From Salvator merianae (lineage: Eukaryota > Chordata > Lepidosauria > Squamata > Teiidae), in contig QVOM02000101.1 of NCBI GenBank assembly GCA_003586115.2, forward strand, positions 30,817,794-30,881,793: a DNA stretch of 64,000 nucleotides. The letters are read 5' to 3'. Position 1 is the first letter of the stretch. The number at the start of each line of letters is the position of its first letter. The notes under the pieces were generated by a model. The model was not told the DNA's origin, searched no databases, and saw nothing but the letters and a program-made list of their open reading frames with translations. Both the position numbers and the translations under genes were made by a program. Positions 34,775 through 46,165 of the stretch are shown piece by piece.

Positions 34775-36375
34775 GCATTTTTATTCCACCCTATACCCAA
34801 AGGTCTCAGGGTGGGTTACAACAATTAAAACAACAACAAACAAAAACCCCATAAAATGCACACAATAAAACAGTAATCTGAAACTAGGGAGGGAAAGCTG
34901 TACCTTTAGCCAAAGGCAAGTGTAATAGGTGCATCTTTATTGCTCTCCTAAAGAAGAAAAGTGAAGAAGCTTGATGCACATCAGGGGGAAGAGTGTTCCA
35001 AAGACTGGGAGCCACCACTGAAAACGCCCTATCCCGGGTGCCCACCCCTTTAGCTATTGAAGGCGGTGGTGCAACCAGGAGGATCTCATCTGCAGATCTT
35101 AAGGCATTTGTAGGCTGATATGGGAGAAGACACACCTTTAGATATTTGGGGCCAAAGCCATTTAGGACCTTATAGGTTAAGGTCAACACCTTGAATTGGG
35201 CTTGGTAGTGAATTGGCAGCCAGTGCAGCTCTTTTAAGGCTGGCATGATATGCATCCGGCCAGCTGTTCCAGTCAGCAGTCTTGCTGCTGCATTCTGCAC
35301 CAGTTGCAGCTTCCAAATCATCTTCAAGGGCAGCCCCATGTAAAGCACATTACGGTAATCCAATCTGGAAGTTACCAGAGCATGAATTACTGTGGCCAGA
35401 TTATCTCTGTTCAGAAGGAGTTGTAGTTGGCGAAACAGCCGTAGTCAGAGGTATGCATTCTTAGCCACCACCTCCACCTGAGTTTCAAGGGTAAGTGTAG
35501 AGTCCAAGAGTACATCCAGATTCCACACTTGTCCTTTCCAGGGCAAAGCAACCTCATCAAGGGTCAGATGTCTTCCAACTTCATGAACCCGAGACCCTCT
35601 GACACACAGTATCTCTGTCTTGTCTGGATTCAGGTTCAATTCATTGGCCCTCATTCAGCCCATTACGGCTTCCAGGCACCTGTCCAACACTTCAACCACA
35701 CATCCTGATTCAGATGGCACAGATATGTAGAGCTGGCTGTCATCTGCATATTGATAACATCTGACTCCAAATCTCCTGATGACTTCCCCCTGTGGCTTCA
35801 TATAGATATTGAAAAGCATGGGAGATAAGATCGACCCACACCTGAGTTCCCAGGATGATGAGCAGGAATCCCCCACAACTATCTTTTGTAATCAGCTTCA
35901 GAGATAGGAGCGGAACCACTGTAGCATAGTGCCTCAACTCCTAATCTCTGTAGTCTCTCCAGAAGGATATCATGATCAATGGTGTCAAAAGTTGCCGAGA
36001 GATCCAGGAGAATCAATAGGGATGCATTCCCCTTGTCTTTCTCCCAGAGATAGTCATCATGTAGGGCGACCAAGGTGGTTTCTGTGATGTAACCAGACCT
36101 GAAGCCAGATTGAAATGGGTCTAGATAATCAGCTTCTTCCAAGAATGCTTGTAGTTGAACAGCTATGGCACTCTCCAATACCTTGCTCAAAAATGGTTTG
36201 TTGGCCACCGGCTGATAGTTGTTTAAATTATCTGGATTCAGGGAGGACTTCTTGAGGAGGGGACATGCCACCGCCTCTTTAAGAGCGAGTGGGACCATCC
36301 CATCTCTCAAGGAAGCATTTATTAAGGGTCTGGGCAGAAAGATACAAAGTTTGCTGAGGTTGTGGCATCCTTTTA
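34743..36375 (-). mobile_element. L2-clade LINE, 5'-truncated, near-continuous reverse transcriptase
   Basis: From right to left the minus strand reads 'INASLRDGMVPLALKEAV', 'SKVLESAIAVQLQAFLEEA', 'GFRSGYITETTLVALHDD', then 'LDLSATFDTIDHDILLERL' (RT box A region). Next come 'GSILSPMLFNIYMKP', the catalytic box 'YQYADDSQLY' at about 35738-35761, 'LNLNPDKTEILCVRG', 'LVQNAAARLLTGTAG', 'ALKELHWLPI' and 'FSVVAPSLWNTLPPDV'. This is the usual L2 order. Only a few frameshifts and stops separate the pieces. The 3' untranslated end (caccctgagacctttggg, aataaaaatgc) terminates in ATTT units. The endonuclease region is absent. Confidence 0.93.
34744..34774. repeat. (ATTT)n tail of L2
   Basis: About seven ATTT units forming the 3' tail of the minus-strand L2 copy. 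Confidence 0.93.
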
Positions 36376-36488
36376 AATCTTGAATGGTGTATGTGTGAGT
36401 GTCTAATGATGCTGATTTACAGTTTATAGACAAAAATATTCAGAATTAATTTTGAAGAGAAGCACTGATTCCAGGTCCTCACTGGAAC

Positions 36489-36491
36489 TTT

Positions 36492-36555
<64 letters not shown>

Positions 36556-36597
36556 TCCTTCCTTCCTTCCTTCCTTCCTTCCTTCCTTCCTGTCTTC
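36489..36597. repeat. (CTTT)n-(CCTT)n microsatellite
   Basis: CTTT units pass into CCTT units, about 110 bp. The Ser/Phe and Lys/Glu frames across it are artefacts. Confidence 0.97.
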
Positions 36598-38331
36598 CCT
36601 TCTTCCTCCCCGCCCCTTTATTGGTAAACTTGGTAACAGTATTTTCTAGAACATCAACACTCAGCACTAGCCTTTCAGTCCCACTGCCTGAATGTCAGCA
36701 GGCAATCATATATGCATCAGAGGAAAATATTTCATACTGCATGTCTGATGCTAGAAGAGAGAGGGAGGAAAAAAGCAAGCACAGCAGTAGCAAGAAAAGT
36801 TTGAGACACCTGGCATCTTGAAAGTGTGTCAATTATCTGATGGACATATCTTGTAAGGTTTTAAATGTTAATGTGTATGAGGAGGAGGAAGGCATCTGCA
36901 AGAAAGCAACAACTTCAAATAATACAAACTGCCTTTCCTCCTTCCCTCTCCCTAGGTACTTGCAGTTTCTAACAGCAAAAGTAGAAAACATATATAAAGC
37001 AACAGAATATGAAGGGAAGGGAATAAAGAACTTTGTAAACTTCTCTCTCTCTCTTTCTTTATTGGTCTTCCTATAGAGAGATCATCTCACTCAGGGATTC
37101 ATGTGATGGACCACTGAATCGCAGGGAGGGTGCATCCTCCCCCCCCAAACAAAAAAAAATCTGCCCGTGGCATGCAGACACAGCAAGAAGACTCTTTCAG
37201 AAAGGTGTCTATGGAGCAGGCAGAATGCCAACTTTTCCCTGCTGGCAGATGGGCTCTAGGGGACTTACCACCAGCTGGTACAGAATAGAGCAATCTTGCT
37301 AGAGTAAGAGTCAGAGTCACCGAGCTGTGAACAACAACTTAGTAGGCCACCTGGCAGCTCTTTGCTGAGCATCCTTCCATCACTTGGTGTATTTTATTGC
37401 CATGCACATGACAGTCATTTCAGAAGGCACATTTTACAGCATTTTTGCTTCCCAATGAAAGGAAAAAAATAGCATGTTCAAGAGTAGATTTGACTAACAC
37501 TTGGACTCTAAATTTTCTTGTACGGATACCACTCTTCAAACTTTATCAGCATCTCCATTATTCCCTTATGCATGCACATGTTGTGGGAAAAAAAAAAAAA
37601 AGAGAGAGAGAGATTTTTGAGGGGAGGAGGGATATATTTTTCTTCAACCCGTGTTGCACTACTACTGACCAAGAGAGTGAGAGCAATTTAAAGCTTCATC
37701 TGATGCAAACTAAATAGGGATTATTTCTGACAAACACATAGAAGATTATGCAGCTTCCACATGGTCCTGCTGGACTGGGATAGTTAGGGTCTGGGACTGC
37801 AAGAGTGTTCTCTGGGGTGCACTACCTCCTATTGAATGTCCTGGAAACATGAACCCTGAGCCTTGCACGTTCCTGGGAATAGAGAACAGGAGCATCCTGA
37901 TAGGAGGTCTCTCTAAACTGGTTTCTCTTGCAACCCCAGCATCCATTCTGCTCCTGTTGCCAACAGCAGATATAAAGTAGCAGAAGCAGTGGTCTAACCC
38001 CATGCTGGACTCCAGCAAAGTGAGGAATATGATCCATTCTGGGGTCATGTCTGAGTCCAACAAATAACTCCTTATAGACTCCATCTGAACTTTTGTTCCC
38101 CTGATCTAAAAGTAGGTTGTGATGGGTCATCTCTCCTGTAAAAGGCTGCCAGACTGCCCTGTGCTTCTCTGATGCATTTCTGGGCCAGCTGGGGAGAAGT
38201 GATCTCTGTGGCACATGCTGTGTGCTATGCTCAGAAGTTTATATGAACCAACAGTTTCTTAAAATTGATAGATCCGAAGAAAATCAAACAGATGAAGAAC
38301 AAAAGGATCTATCAATTAAGCACACTAAAAA
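36598..38331. other. No gene recognised; overlapping minus-strand frames
   Basis: Includes a C run at 37138-37147 and an A run with GA units at 37587-37612. Two overlapping minus-strand frames of 112 and 130 residues lie at 37746-38214. I recognise no family in either and see no splice or promoter context that favours one. Confidence 0.45.
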
Positions 38332-38371
38332 ACAACAACAGCAACAACAACAACAACAACAACAACAACAA
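38332..38371. repeat. (CAA)n microsatellite
   Basis: About 13 CAA units; the polyglutamine frame through it is an artefact. Confidence 0.96.
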
Positions 38372-41215
38372 AACAGAACAAACCAGCTATGTCACTGTAA
38401 TAATATCACTGTAATACCTCTATGCACTTCTATATTCAAATCAGTTTAAAAGTTGTTACAAAACTGCAAATATAGTATCACAGCAGACTACATACACACA
38501 CACACACATAATATCATGAATAGCAATAGCAAAATTATAACTATGCAAAAACAATTATTGGAGGAAAAAAAATGTAGTCCCTGCATGTGTTTCATAAGAC
38601 AAATGGTCTCCAATGAACCAATTAACATTTCAATACAGAAAAAAAGAAACAGTTTGAAAAAGCGTGACTGAAGCCAGGTATGTTTTGACCACAAACAGTC
38701 TTCTTCAGTCTTCAACAGTTCCAGAAATGTTGCCAGTGGACCTGAGACAATAGTTAGGTCAATGTCAGCTACTTGGATGCAGAGGCTTACCAGCTACACT
38801 CTAAGCAGTGGCAAGATCAGGCTTTCCCACCTTGGAACTCTGGGTTGGATACATGATACTAATCTCAATGAGAACTACCTTCAAAGTCATCAAGCCCCTT
38901 GGAGCCTGTGTCTGGATGCCAAGAAGTGACTTCTTCCAAGCTGTTTTCTCAAAAGTAGAGCTATGCAAGTGTCAGATTCCTTTTATAGCTTTCCAATAAA
39001 GTGAAAGTGAAATATGCATAAACAGAAGTGAAGCAGAATGTGATGTAAAGTAGGATTGAACACTTGTAAACCAAAACTTGTACATTCAGGAACAGGGTTT
39101 GAATGAGACATTGCCAGATCTAACCCAAGACCCAGAATCAGAGCAGAAGAATCATGCACAGGGAATCTGGACACTTTTTATACCCTTTTGCTGTCCATAT
39201 TGGTATATGGAGAGATGGAGTGAGGAAAAGGAGAGTCCCTTTAGGGCAAGTTAGTAGAATCATTATAGCCTAAAGTGGCTTAATTCCCCACCCTATATAT
39301 TCTTAACCCTATCAATGAAATATTTGCAGGCATGGTTTCTAGAGTAGCACTTGATCTGGAGCTTTCAACACTTTCCAGTAGTGCAGGCCATGAAGGGGTC
39401 TATGACCTTCCTTCTGTATTCTGGTGCAATTTCAGGAAGGCTCTATGCCCTCCTACTGCATTCCATATACACTCAATGAAGTGTAGACCTGGCTAGGGTG
39501 GGTAAAATGGTGTCCAGGTCAGATCTACAGTAGACCGTTTTTTTTGAGATCTATGGATGTACTAGGGGGAGGCATACCGGACCACAGAGACATGTGGACA
39601 GCATGCCTTTGTGGTCTAATATGCCACAGGGAAGCCATTTTGGAAGTACAAGGCATGCCATTAAAATGAGCCTCCAGTGAGCTCAAAGGCCAGGAATTTT
39701 TTGTTCTTAGTCTTCAAAGCATTTTTAGGCTCCCCACTCCAGCTCCAAAGCAGCTGCAAACTTTGCAGCTGGCACAGAGCTGGCAGAGAACAGTCTGTCT
39801 CAATATGGATGGCTTTGTTCCATGCCAGGGTGAGACCGCCATAGTTTGAAATAGATTTCCTATGTACCATTCTGATCCAGGATAGTACTGATAAGTGCAG
39901 AAATTGCCTAAATCTGTGTTTCTATTAAGTAGCAAAGACACCTTAAATAAGCTTGATTAAGGTACTGTTACTGATTAATGGAGCACAGCCTTAATCTATT
40001 TGATGGTCTTGAGGCCTATGCAAAGCGGGACAGTTTATACCAGCTTTGTCTATTATTAATTTAGCAGGACAGAGTGAACTATGTTAAGAAGTTAGAATAA
40101 TGAAAGGATTTATTTTCCTCACATCTGTTTTACTGTTACTGCCAGACTTACATTAAAAGCTTCTGATGCCAGAAGTTCTCTTTTCTGCTCAGCTAGTACT
40201 CAACAGAACTGTTGTACATTTTGGAGGGGGTTGTACCATAAGCAATGTCGTTGTTTGGCATTGCAAGACATAACATACTATTATAAAGCAGCTGGTCAAT
40301 AGTACAAGGAAACCTCAAAATATCTACACACTGCAGGAAACACTTGAGACAGTACAATATGTTCATGTGATGAATTATGAAAGGAATGAGTGAATGAAGG
40401 ATGTTCAGGTAAATTGGCTAAAAGAGCACAAAACAATTAAAATGCAGCAATAAATCTTGTTTGAACTGCACCAGAACTGAAAACTGCTTCACATTACAAA
40501 ACTATTGAAAGACGAGCAATTAAAAGTCATTGCAACAGAGTTAAGAGTGGAGTATTGAAAGAAAATACAAGCATAGCTAAACTGAATCTTATTTAAACAA
40601 TAATGTAACCAGTCAGTATGGATCAGAAGATGGTTAGGTGTAATCAAAGAAGATGAACCCATTGCTCACCTCCATTCTCCTCTGCTACATAAAACAATGC
40701 TGATTGCTTTATGTTACATTGGTTGACTGAGCCTCCACAGTTCCCCTAACCCTCAGTTTTTCATAGGTGACAACTATTTGCACAATATGGCTTGGCACCC
40801 AGATAGACTTACATTTGCCCTATTTTGCATCCATCTAAATGTCAGAGTTGTTCCTGTTTTATAAAATTCTCCTGCATCTCCACCAGTTCCAAATCCATGA
40901 GCTAATAGAGCAGTACTGAAGAAGAAGACTATGATAACCTTGGAAAAGTTGAACCAGTTGTTTCAAATTGCCTCTGTCCTTACAAAATGACTGAAACTCC
41001 CCAAAGGCCTTGCAGGCTATATTTGTTACCAGAACAGTCAACCCTGACTTAGACACTAACTTAGGATATTGGAGACACAGCTAGCTGCAGAATATTGCTG
41101 CCTCTCCTTCATATTCAGATCCTTCTAGTCATGAACATCCAGTTGTATATTTGGATGTTGCACAGGGATTATGCTCAGAAACATTCCCTACACAAAGTTT
41201 CAAAAAGTCTGAAAG
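38372..41215. other. No gene recognised
   Basis: A short (AC)n lies at 38493-38509. No exon, transposon terminus or long repeat is recognised in this ~2.8 kb. Confidence 0.5.
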
Positions 41216-42530
41216 AAAAAAAAGAAGTATGTTTTATTACTCTTAACAAGTAATGGAGGTTTGGAATATTATGAACATAGACTAGCATCACAAATATAAA
41301 AAAAATACAATTATTGAATATATAAATAAAGATCAAGAGGTGTTAGAAGAAAGAATATTACACCAACTAAAAGAAAATGGGTTTAAATATTTAAAGGGTC
41401 TATAAAATAATAGAGAGAAATGGAGGGAATAGGGAATAAGACAGACCCTGGAGAGAAGTTGGCTGACTTATAATTATCTGAGGAATAGGTATACAAATTA
41501 TACTATACAGTTACAGGTCTACAGGCCATTGACAGACTCTGAGGAAATATTGGAAGAAGGATTGAAGGGGTCAAGAGGAATAGGAAGTAATATACATGGA
41601 TTATTAACAAACCAAAAGAATGGGAAGCATGTTTCAAATATGGCATTTAGATATTCAGATTGCAAGGAAAAATGTTGGGCATAAAATGAAGAAAATTAGT
41701 GAATTAAAGAAAAATAGGGTACAGGAAATGATATTTAAGATATTTTATCGATGGTATAGAACACCATCACAATTAGCACATATGATAGCTACAATGGCAC
41801 CTCAACACTGACATGGGTGTGGACAAAAAGGAATGTATTTCCACCTTTGGTGGGAATGTGATATTATAAAATTGTTTTGGAGAGATATTCAGAATAAAAT
41901 TAATGATATTTTAAATATCATTAAATAAAGGACTAAAAACAGTATTCATTTGATCAAATAATGTATGCAGCACAATCAACAATCACATTGGGATGGAGGG
42001 AAAGTACTAAATGGACATTAGGTAATTGGTATAAGTATCTAATGAAACAATACAGATTTGATAAAATGTGGAAAGTTTGATTTAAAAAGTCAAGGAATTA
42101 AATGGTTTCCAAAGACAGAAGAAAAATGAAGAGATTTATTGTAAGTTTCAATGAGCCCCAAGTGCCAGAAGAACTGAGTGATGAAATAATAAGTCTAACT
42201 CTTTGGTCCAGCTAAAATGAAAATGAAAGAAGATGGAAGAAACAATCAGATGTTGTCAACCATTGTGCATAAGGCATTTGTTCTTTATTATTTTCCTATT
42301 TCTGAGGGGATCACTGTTTTGTTTTGTTTTCATGATTGGTTATTTCTTTTTATGTAAATATTTTAAACTTTGTTTTTTGTTTGTTTGTTTTTTAAATATT
42401 ACTCTTAATATTTGGCTGCGATATTTCTGTTACCTGTCATGTCTATGCAATTGTTTTAGGTTTGTTTACTAATTTTAAATGGGATTTTTTGTTTATTTTT
42501 CTATGGTTTTCTATCTTCAGTGGCTAGTGA
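41216..42530 (+). mobile_element. L1 LINE, 5'-truncated ORF2 C-terminus and 3' end
   Basis: A frame near 41720 reads 'IFKIFYRWYRTPSQLA', then after 'MAPQH' continues 'WHGCGQKGMYFHLWWEC' and 'LFWRDIQNKIN'. This is the cysteine-containing C-terminal segment of L1 ORF2, normally '...CWRC...GTYFHMWWEC...FW..I'. Upstream, 'LTDSEEILEEGLKGSR'-like sequence at about 41530 agrees. Stops (for example after 'QH') and frameshifts make it dead. The untranslated 3' portion is T-rich with no obvious poly-A tail, so the right edge is approximate. Confidence 0.78.
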
Positions 42531-42685
42531 AAAAGCAGAATACACATTCCTTTAATATAAATGGGGGGAGTCAGAGGAGGGAAAAATGACATTCCTTTGC
42601 TCACATCAATCTGCAGCATACTACTTCATCTTACCACCAAACCTTCAATTTCCTTCAAAAAGTTCTTGCTTTCCAGTTTCTTAAA

Positions 42686-42786
42686 AGAGGAGGAGGAGGA
42701 GGAGGAGGAGGAGGAAGAAGAAGAAGAAGAAGAAGAAGAAGAAGAAGAAGAAGAAGAAGAAGAAGAAGAAGAAGAAGAAGAAGAAG

Positions 42787-42816
<30 letters not shown>
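42686..42816. repeat. (GAG)n-(GAA)n microsatellite
   Basis: Ten GAG units followed by more than 30 GAA units, one of the longest simple repeats in the window. The polyglutamate frame across it is not a gene. Confidence 0.98.
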
Positions 42817-42817
<1 letters not shown>

Positions 42818-43139
42818 TGTTACTGTATACCATTCATACCAACATGCACAAACTGGGCTAAATGTCTAACTACACCAAAGATATTTTTCATCTTTGACTC
42901 AGCTGTAGTGCTCATTAATAATAGTAAAAGACAGCTTCTGTATAGTCCATTTGGACTATACCAGCTGTCTCCTTGGACTATGGAGTCACCTTGCCAGAGT
43001 AGTTCATGGGAAGCCATGCCTACCAGCTAGAATTGAACCCAGTGGCTGCTGCAAACTCACCCACAACCTCCTCATATGCCTCAGGGATAAACCCTATTAA
43101 AAATTCATTATTACAAGCCGCAAATTTAAGGCAGAACAA
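42817..43139. other. No gene recognised
   Basis: Contains a small inverted pair (tatagtccatttgg against ccttggactatgg region). No coding signal is seen. Confidence 0.5.
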
Positions 43140-43147
43140 CACTACAG

Positions 43148-43486
43148 TAGGGATGTGCGTGAAAAAATATCATTTTTGATTGATTTTTTGAAACAAAAAT
43201 CTGCATTTTCGCTTCAGCAGTGAATTCTGTTGTTGAAAAATGCATTTTGCACAATATTTTCACAATATTGAAAATGCCATTGCAAATGCTATTTTCATTG
43301 TTTAAACATTGTGAAAAAATGCAAAAAATGCAAAAATTCAATAAATTTCATTTTCACAAAAGAATTGGCTTTTTCGCTTTCAGTCGACAAGTGCAAAAAA
43401 AGTCATTTTTTGTTTCGATGCAAAAACTAGCGAAAACAACATTTTGTATGGATTTTTGAATACAAATTGAAATCTGCACTGCTCTA
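43148..43486 (+). mobile_element. AT-rich hAT-like MITE (339 bp)
   Basis: The left end is TAGGGATGTGCGTGAAAAAA; the right end (ctgcactgctcta) is a worn inverse. The flanking octamers cactacag and cactgcaa agree at six of eight positions. It shares the family core, including attttcacaaaagaat and gctttttcg. Confidence 0.82.
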
Positions 43487-43494
43487 CACTGCAA

Positions 43495-43975
43495 CATTAA
43501 GAGAAACTGGAAGTATGAAGTACATATTTCTACCATGAAAAAGAAGAAAGCGAGAGAGAGAGAGAAAAGAAATGAAAGAAAAAAGAAAGAAAAAGTAATG
43601 GACACATGCCTTGATAAATTGACATGAGTGAGGAATGAAGCATAATTGATAAATAAAAGTCTGGGCTTTAAATGAAGCCAATAAACTGATATATGGGAGG
43701 AGGGACCTGGAAATGCTGAGCATTTGCACAGAAATGTGAAAAACCAACCAAAAAAAACCCCACAACTGTTGGACTAGGGGAACTGAGTAACAAATGCCTT
43801 GACTGATAAAGGTGGAGGGGCATGAGGCATGACTGACCAATGGAGATGAAACGTGAGGCAGGAGACTTTTCTCAGGGAAGAAATTCAAGTGATCCAACAA
43901 GGAATCATATCTACATTGGTAGCTCAGCAAAGGAGGTTCAAAAGCAATTATTTCATTTCAAGGTGCTCCAAATTC
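43495..43975. other. No gene recognised
   Basis: Purine-rich stretch of GA/GAAA units at about 43550-43595; otherwise unremarkable. Confidence 0.5.
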
Positions 43976-44161
43976 ACTGGGTGATTCCACACTGGCTGTT
44001 AGACTGGACCAGTAAGCAAACTAGGACAAGTCCCTTCCACATGCTGGTGTGGTCTAAGGGAGGCCCTGGGTGGGTTTCCCTTAAACAATGCCAGTGTGCA
44101 GAAGGGAGCCTTCCAGTACGCTTGCTAGTCTGGTACACTAGCCTGCGCAGAATCATCCACT
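43976..44161. mobile_element. Palindromic MITE-like element (~186 bp)
   Basis: The left arm gggtgattccacactggct, followed by gttagactgg, is mirrored on the right as ctagtctggtacac, then agcctgcgcagaatcatcc. No duplication is confirmed. The 184-residue frame at 43840-44394 runs straight through it and is not credible. Confidence 0.55.
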
Positions 44162-44727
44162 GCTTGAAGTGGGGCCCTAAACCTAAATTAAAGATGTGGG
44201 AAATCAAAGAAAAGAGAAAAGAGAAAAGAATATCGGTAATCAACTTCCCTAAAGGTGCTGCTGGACAAATACACTGCATAGTCACATATTGCAGTTGTAT
44301 TCCAAACATTGGTTTCCATTTATGCATAATGATGCAGTTCCAAAACCCTTATGCCTGTATGAGGCATATGTATGTTGAGTGTGCAGAACACTGAGATTTA
44401 AAAAAGGAAAAAAAGGGGGGAAGAAAAATAGTGTGGATTCCTCTCCCAATTAAAAATCCCATGATTGATATGGTGCATGATTTCTAACAGGTGTCTGTCT
44501 TTTCTGATTACACTACAGTCAATTAATTAAGATGTATTTGGAAACCAACAATTAGCAACAGTCCTCCTAAATCTCTTTTCTCATGAGGCTCACCCTGCAT
44601 CTGGAAAAATGTCAATGCTCACAGAAATTTAAGGTTCCATTTGGCCACATTTTAACAAAGAAACCACAATGACTTCTGAGTACCCAGTTTGGAGCAAGCT
44701 AGTCCAGTATATCTTCTTCAGATATGG
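44162..44727. other. No gene recognised
   Basis: Low-complexity purine stretch at 44399-44431; no exon recognised. Confidence 0.5.
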
Positions 44728-44800
44728 GCCCTTCCTGCACTTGACCTTATTCCAGATTATATCTTGGAATAGGGATCTGCCATCTGCATGTTACTAAAAC
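44728..44800. mobile_element. Fragment related to the 110-bp palindromic MITE
   Basis: Reads cccttcctgcacttgacctt, then attccagattatatcttgga and atctgcatg. This parallels the left half of 34161-34270. Confidence 0.5.
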
Positions 44801-45020
44801 AGTTTCCTACATGCAGACATACTTAGGACTTGCAAAGCAGGTTTTCCACATCATTATGGAGATATTTTAGCTTCCAGTATGTCCAACATGTGGTGAAAGC
44901 TTTCCAGCCAGGAAGGCATTAACTGGACTTACCTGGAATATTGATACAGCTAATAAATAATTTATCCATTCTTTAATTTTCACTAGGATCAAAAGCCAAA
45001 AATAAACACGTTTATCAAGT

Positions 45021-45021
<1 letters not shown>

Positions 45022-45052
<31 letters not shown>

Positions 45053-45068
45053 AATCTCTCTCTCTCTC

Positions 45069-45155
<87 letters not shown>
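45022..45155. repeat. Compound (TC)n-(TA)n-(TG)n-(AG)n microsatellite
   Basis: TC, TA, TG and AG blocks follow each other. The outer TC and AG blocks are complementary, so the whole tract could form a hairpin with a TATG-rich loop. Confidence 0.96.
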
Positions 45156-45158
<3 letters not shown>

Positions 45159-45462
45159 TGTCATCAGGGGACAAGATTCGTATGTTCCTGCCCTCTCATG
45201 GTGCATTCAATGCATATACATGAACATCACACTTATGCTGCCATTAGCACTCACAGAGTGCTATAATGTCAGAGTGAAATGAAGAGTTTTCAGAAGCTAC
45301 TTCCACAAAATGGTGAAAAGAACACAATAATAAGAGATCACTCTGATTGCTATATGCTGCACTGTTGTGTGGCAATTAGCAATCCTAATTAATAATATAT
45401 AAATACATATCATGCAAGGGAGGGTGATGAATCAGTTGAAAATGACTGCCAAAACAGCACCA
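45156..45462. other. No gene recognised
   Basis: Short unique stretch without features that I can name. Confidence 0.5.
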
Positions 45463-45470
45463 GTCACTAG
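45463..45470. repeat. Target-site duplication, left copy
   Basis: Octamer gtcactag, repeated exactly at 45829-45836. Confidence 0.88.
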
Positions 45471-45828
45471 TAGGGATGTGCACGAAAAAAAAGTTTTTGA
45501 TTCGTTTTCAAATTAAAATCTGTATTTTCAATTTGTCAGTGAATTTCATTGTCAAAAAATGCATTTTTTCGTATTCATTTTTGCATTTTTTACATTCATT
45601 TTCGCATTTTCGCATTCATTTCCCATTGAAAATGCAATTTTCATGGTTTAAGCAGGGCGAAAATTGCAAAAATTGATGAAATTTCATTTTTCACAAAAGA
45701 ATAGGCTTTTGCGTTTTTGTTCAAAAACTGTAAATGCAAAATAGGTCATTTTTGTTTTTATGTGCAAATGTACAAAAACAAAATTTTGAATGAATTTTTG
45801 AATACAATTTGAAATGTATACATCCCTA
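45471..45828 (+). mobile_element. AT-rich hAT-like MITE (358 bp), best-bounded copy
   Basis: The left terminus is TAGGGATGTGCACGAAAAA and the right terminus atgtatacatcccta, flanked by a perfect 8-bp duplication. The interior consists of repeated TTTTTGCATTTT/ATTCATTTT-like words and the core cattgaaaatgc, attttcatgg. No coding capacity. It serves here as the reference for orientation. Confidence 0.9.
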
Positions 45829-45836
45829 GTCACTAG
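45829..45836. repeat. Target-site duplication, right copy
   Basis: Exact copy of gtcactag at 45463-45470. Confidence 0.88.
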
Positions 45837-45861
45837 GACAGAAATGCAATACTGGCATAGT

Positions 45862-46165
45862 ACATAAGAACATAAGAGGAGTCCTGCTGCAACATATCAT
45901 AGCAGCGTTGCCAACATCAGTCTACTAATTAGTCACATTTGCCTTTTTTTTTTTTTTTTCTCCTATCACTAGGATAATTAGTTTGGCAATTTCTGGCCAG
46001 GCTGGACCATAGTCCATCTAGTCCAGCATCGTATCTCACACAGTGGCCCACCATTTACCTCTTAAGAAGAAGGCAAGTGGAAAACTTTCGCCTGATCTTT
46101 GACTTCCTGTTAATGGCCTTTAAAGGCACCCTGCCCATCTCTACATCCTGGAGGTCGTACCTGGG
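45862..46165 (-). mobile_element. CR1 LINE 3' end, interrupted
   Basis: Terminal motif acataagaggagtcctgctg at 45871, then about 110 bp of foreign sequence (including a T run at 45943-45959). The CR1 sequence then resumes at about 46004 with gaccatagtccatctagtcc and gcatcgtatctcacacagtg. The interruption shares ggcaatttctg with 30550-30570, so it may itself be a repeat. Confidence 0.82.

Noticed and set aside
42561..42869. 102-residue frame with a long polyglutamate tract
   Set aside because: It is the GAG/GAA microsatellite read in frame. The flanking residues show no domain.
43840..44394. 184-residue plus-strand frame
   Set aside because: Crosses a palindromic MITE-like element and overlaps a 117-residue antisense frame. 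No domain is recognised.
44989..45282. Ser/Leu and Arg/Glu repeat frames on both strands
   Set aside because: Translation of the compound TC/AG microsatellite.
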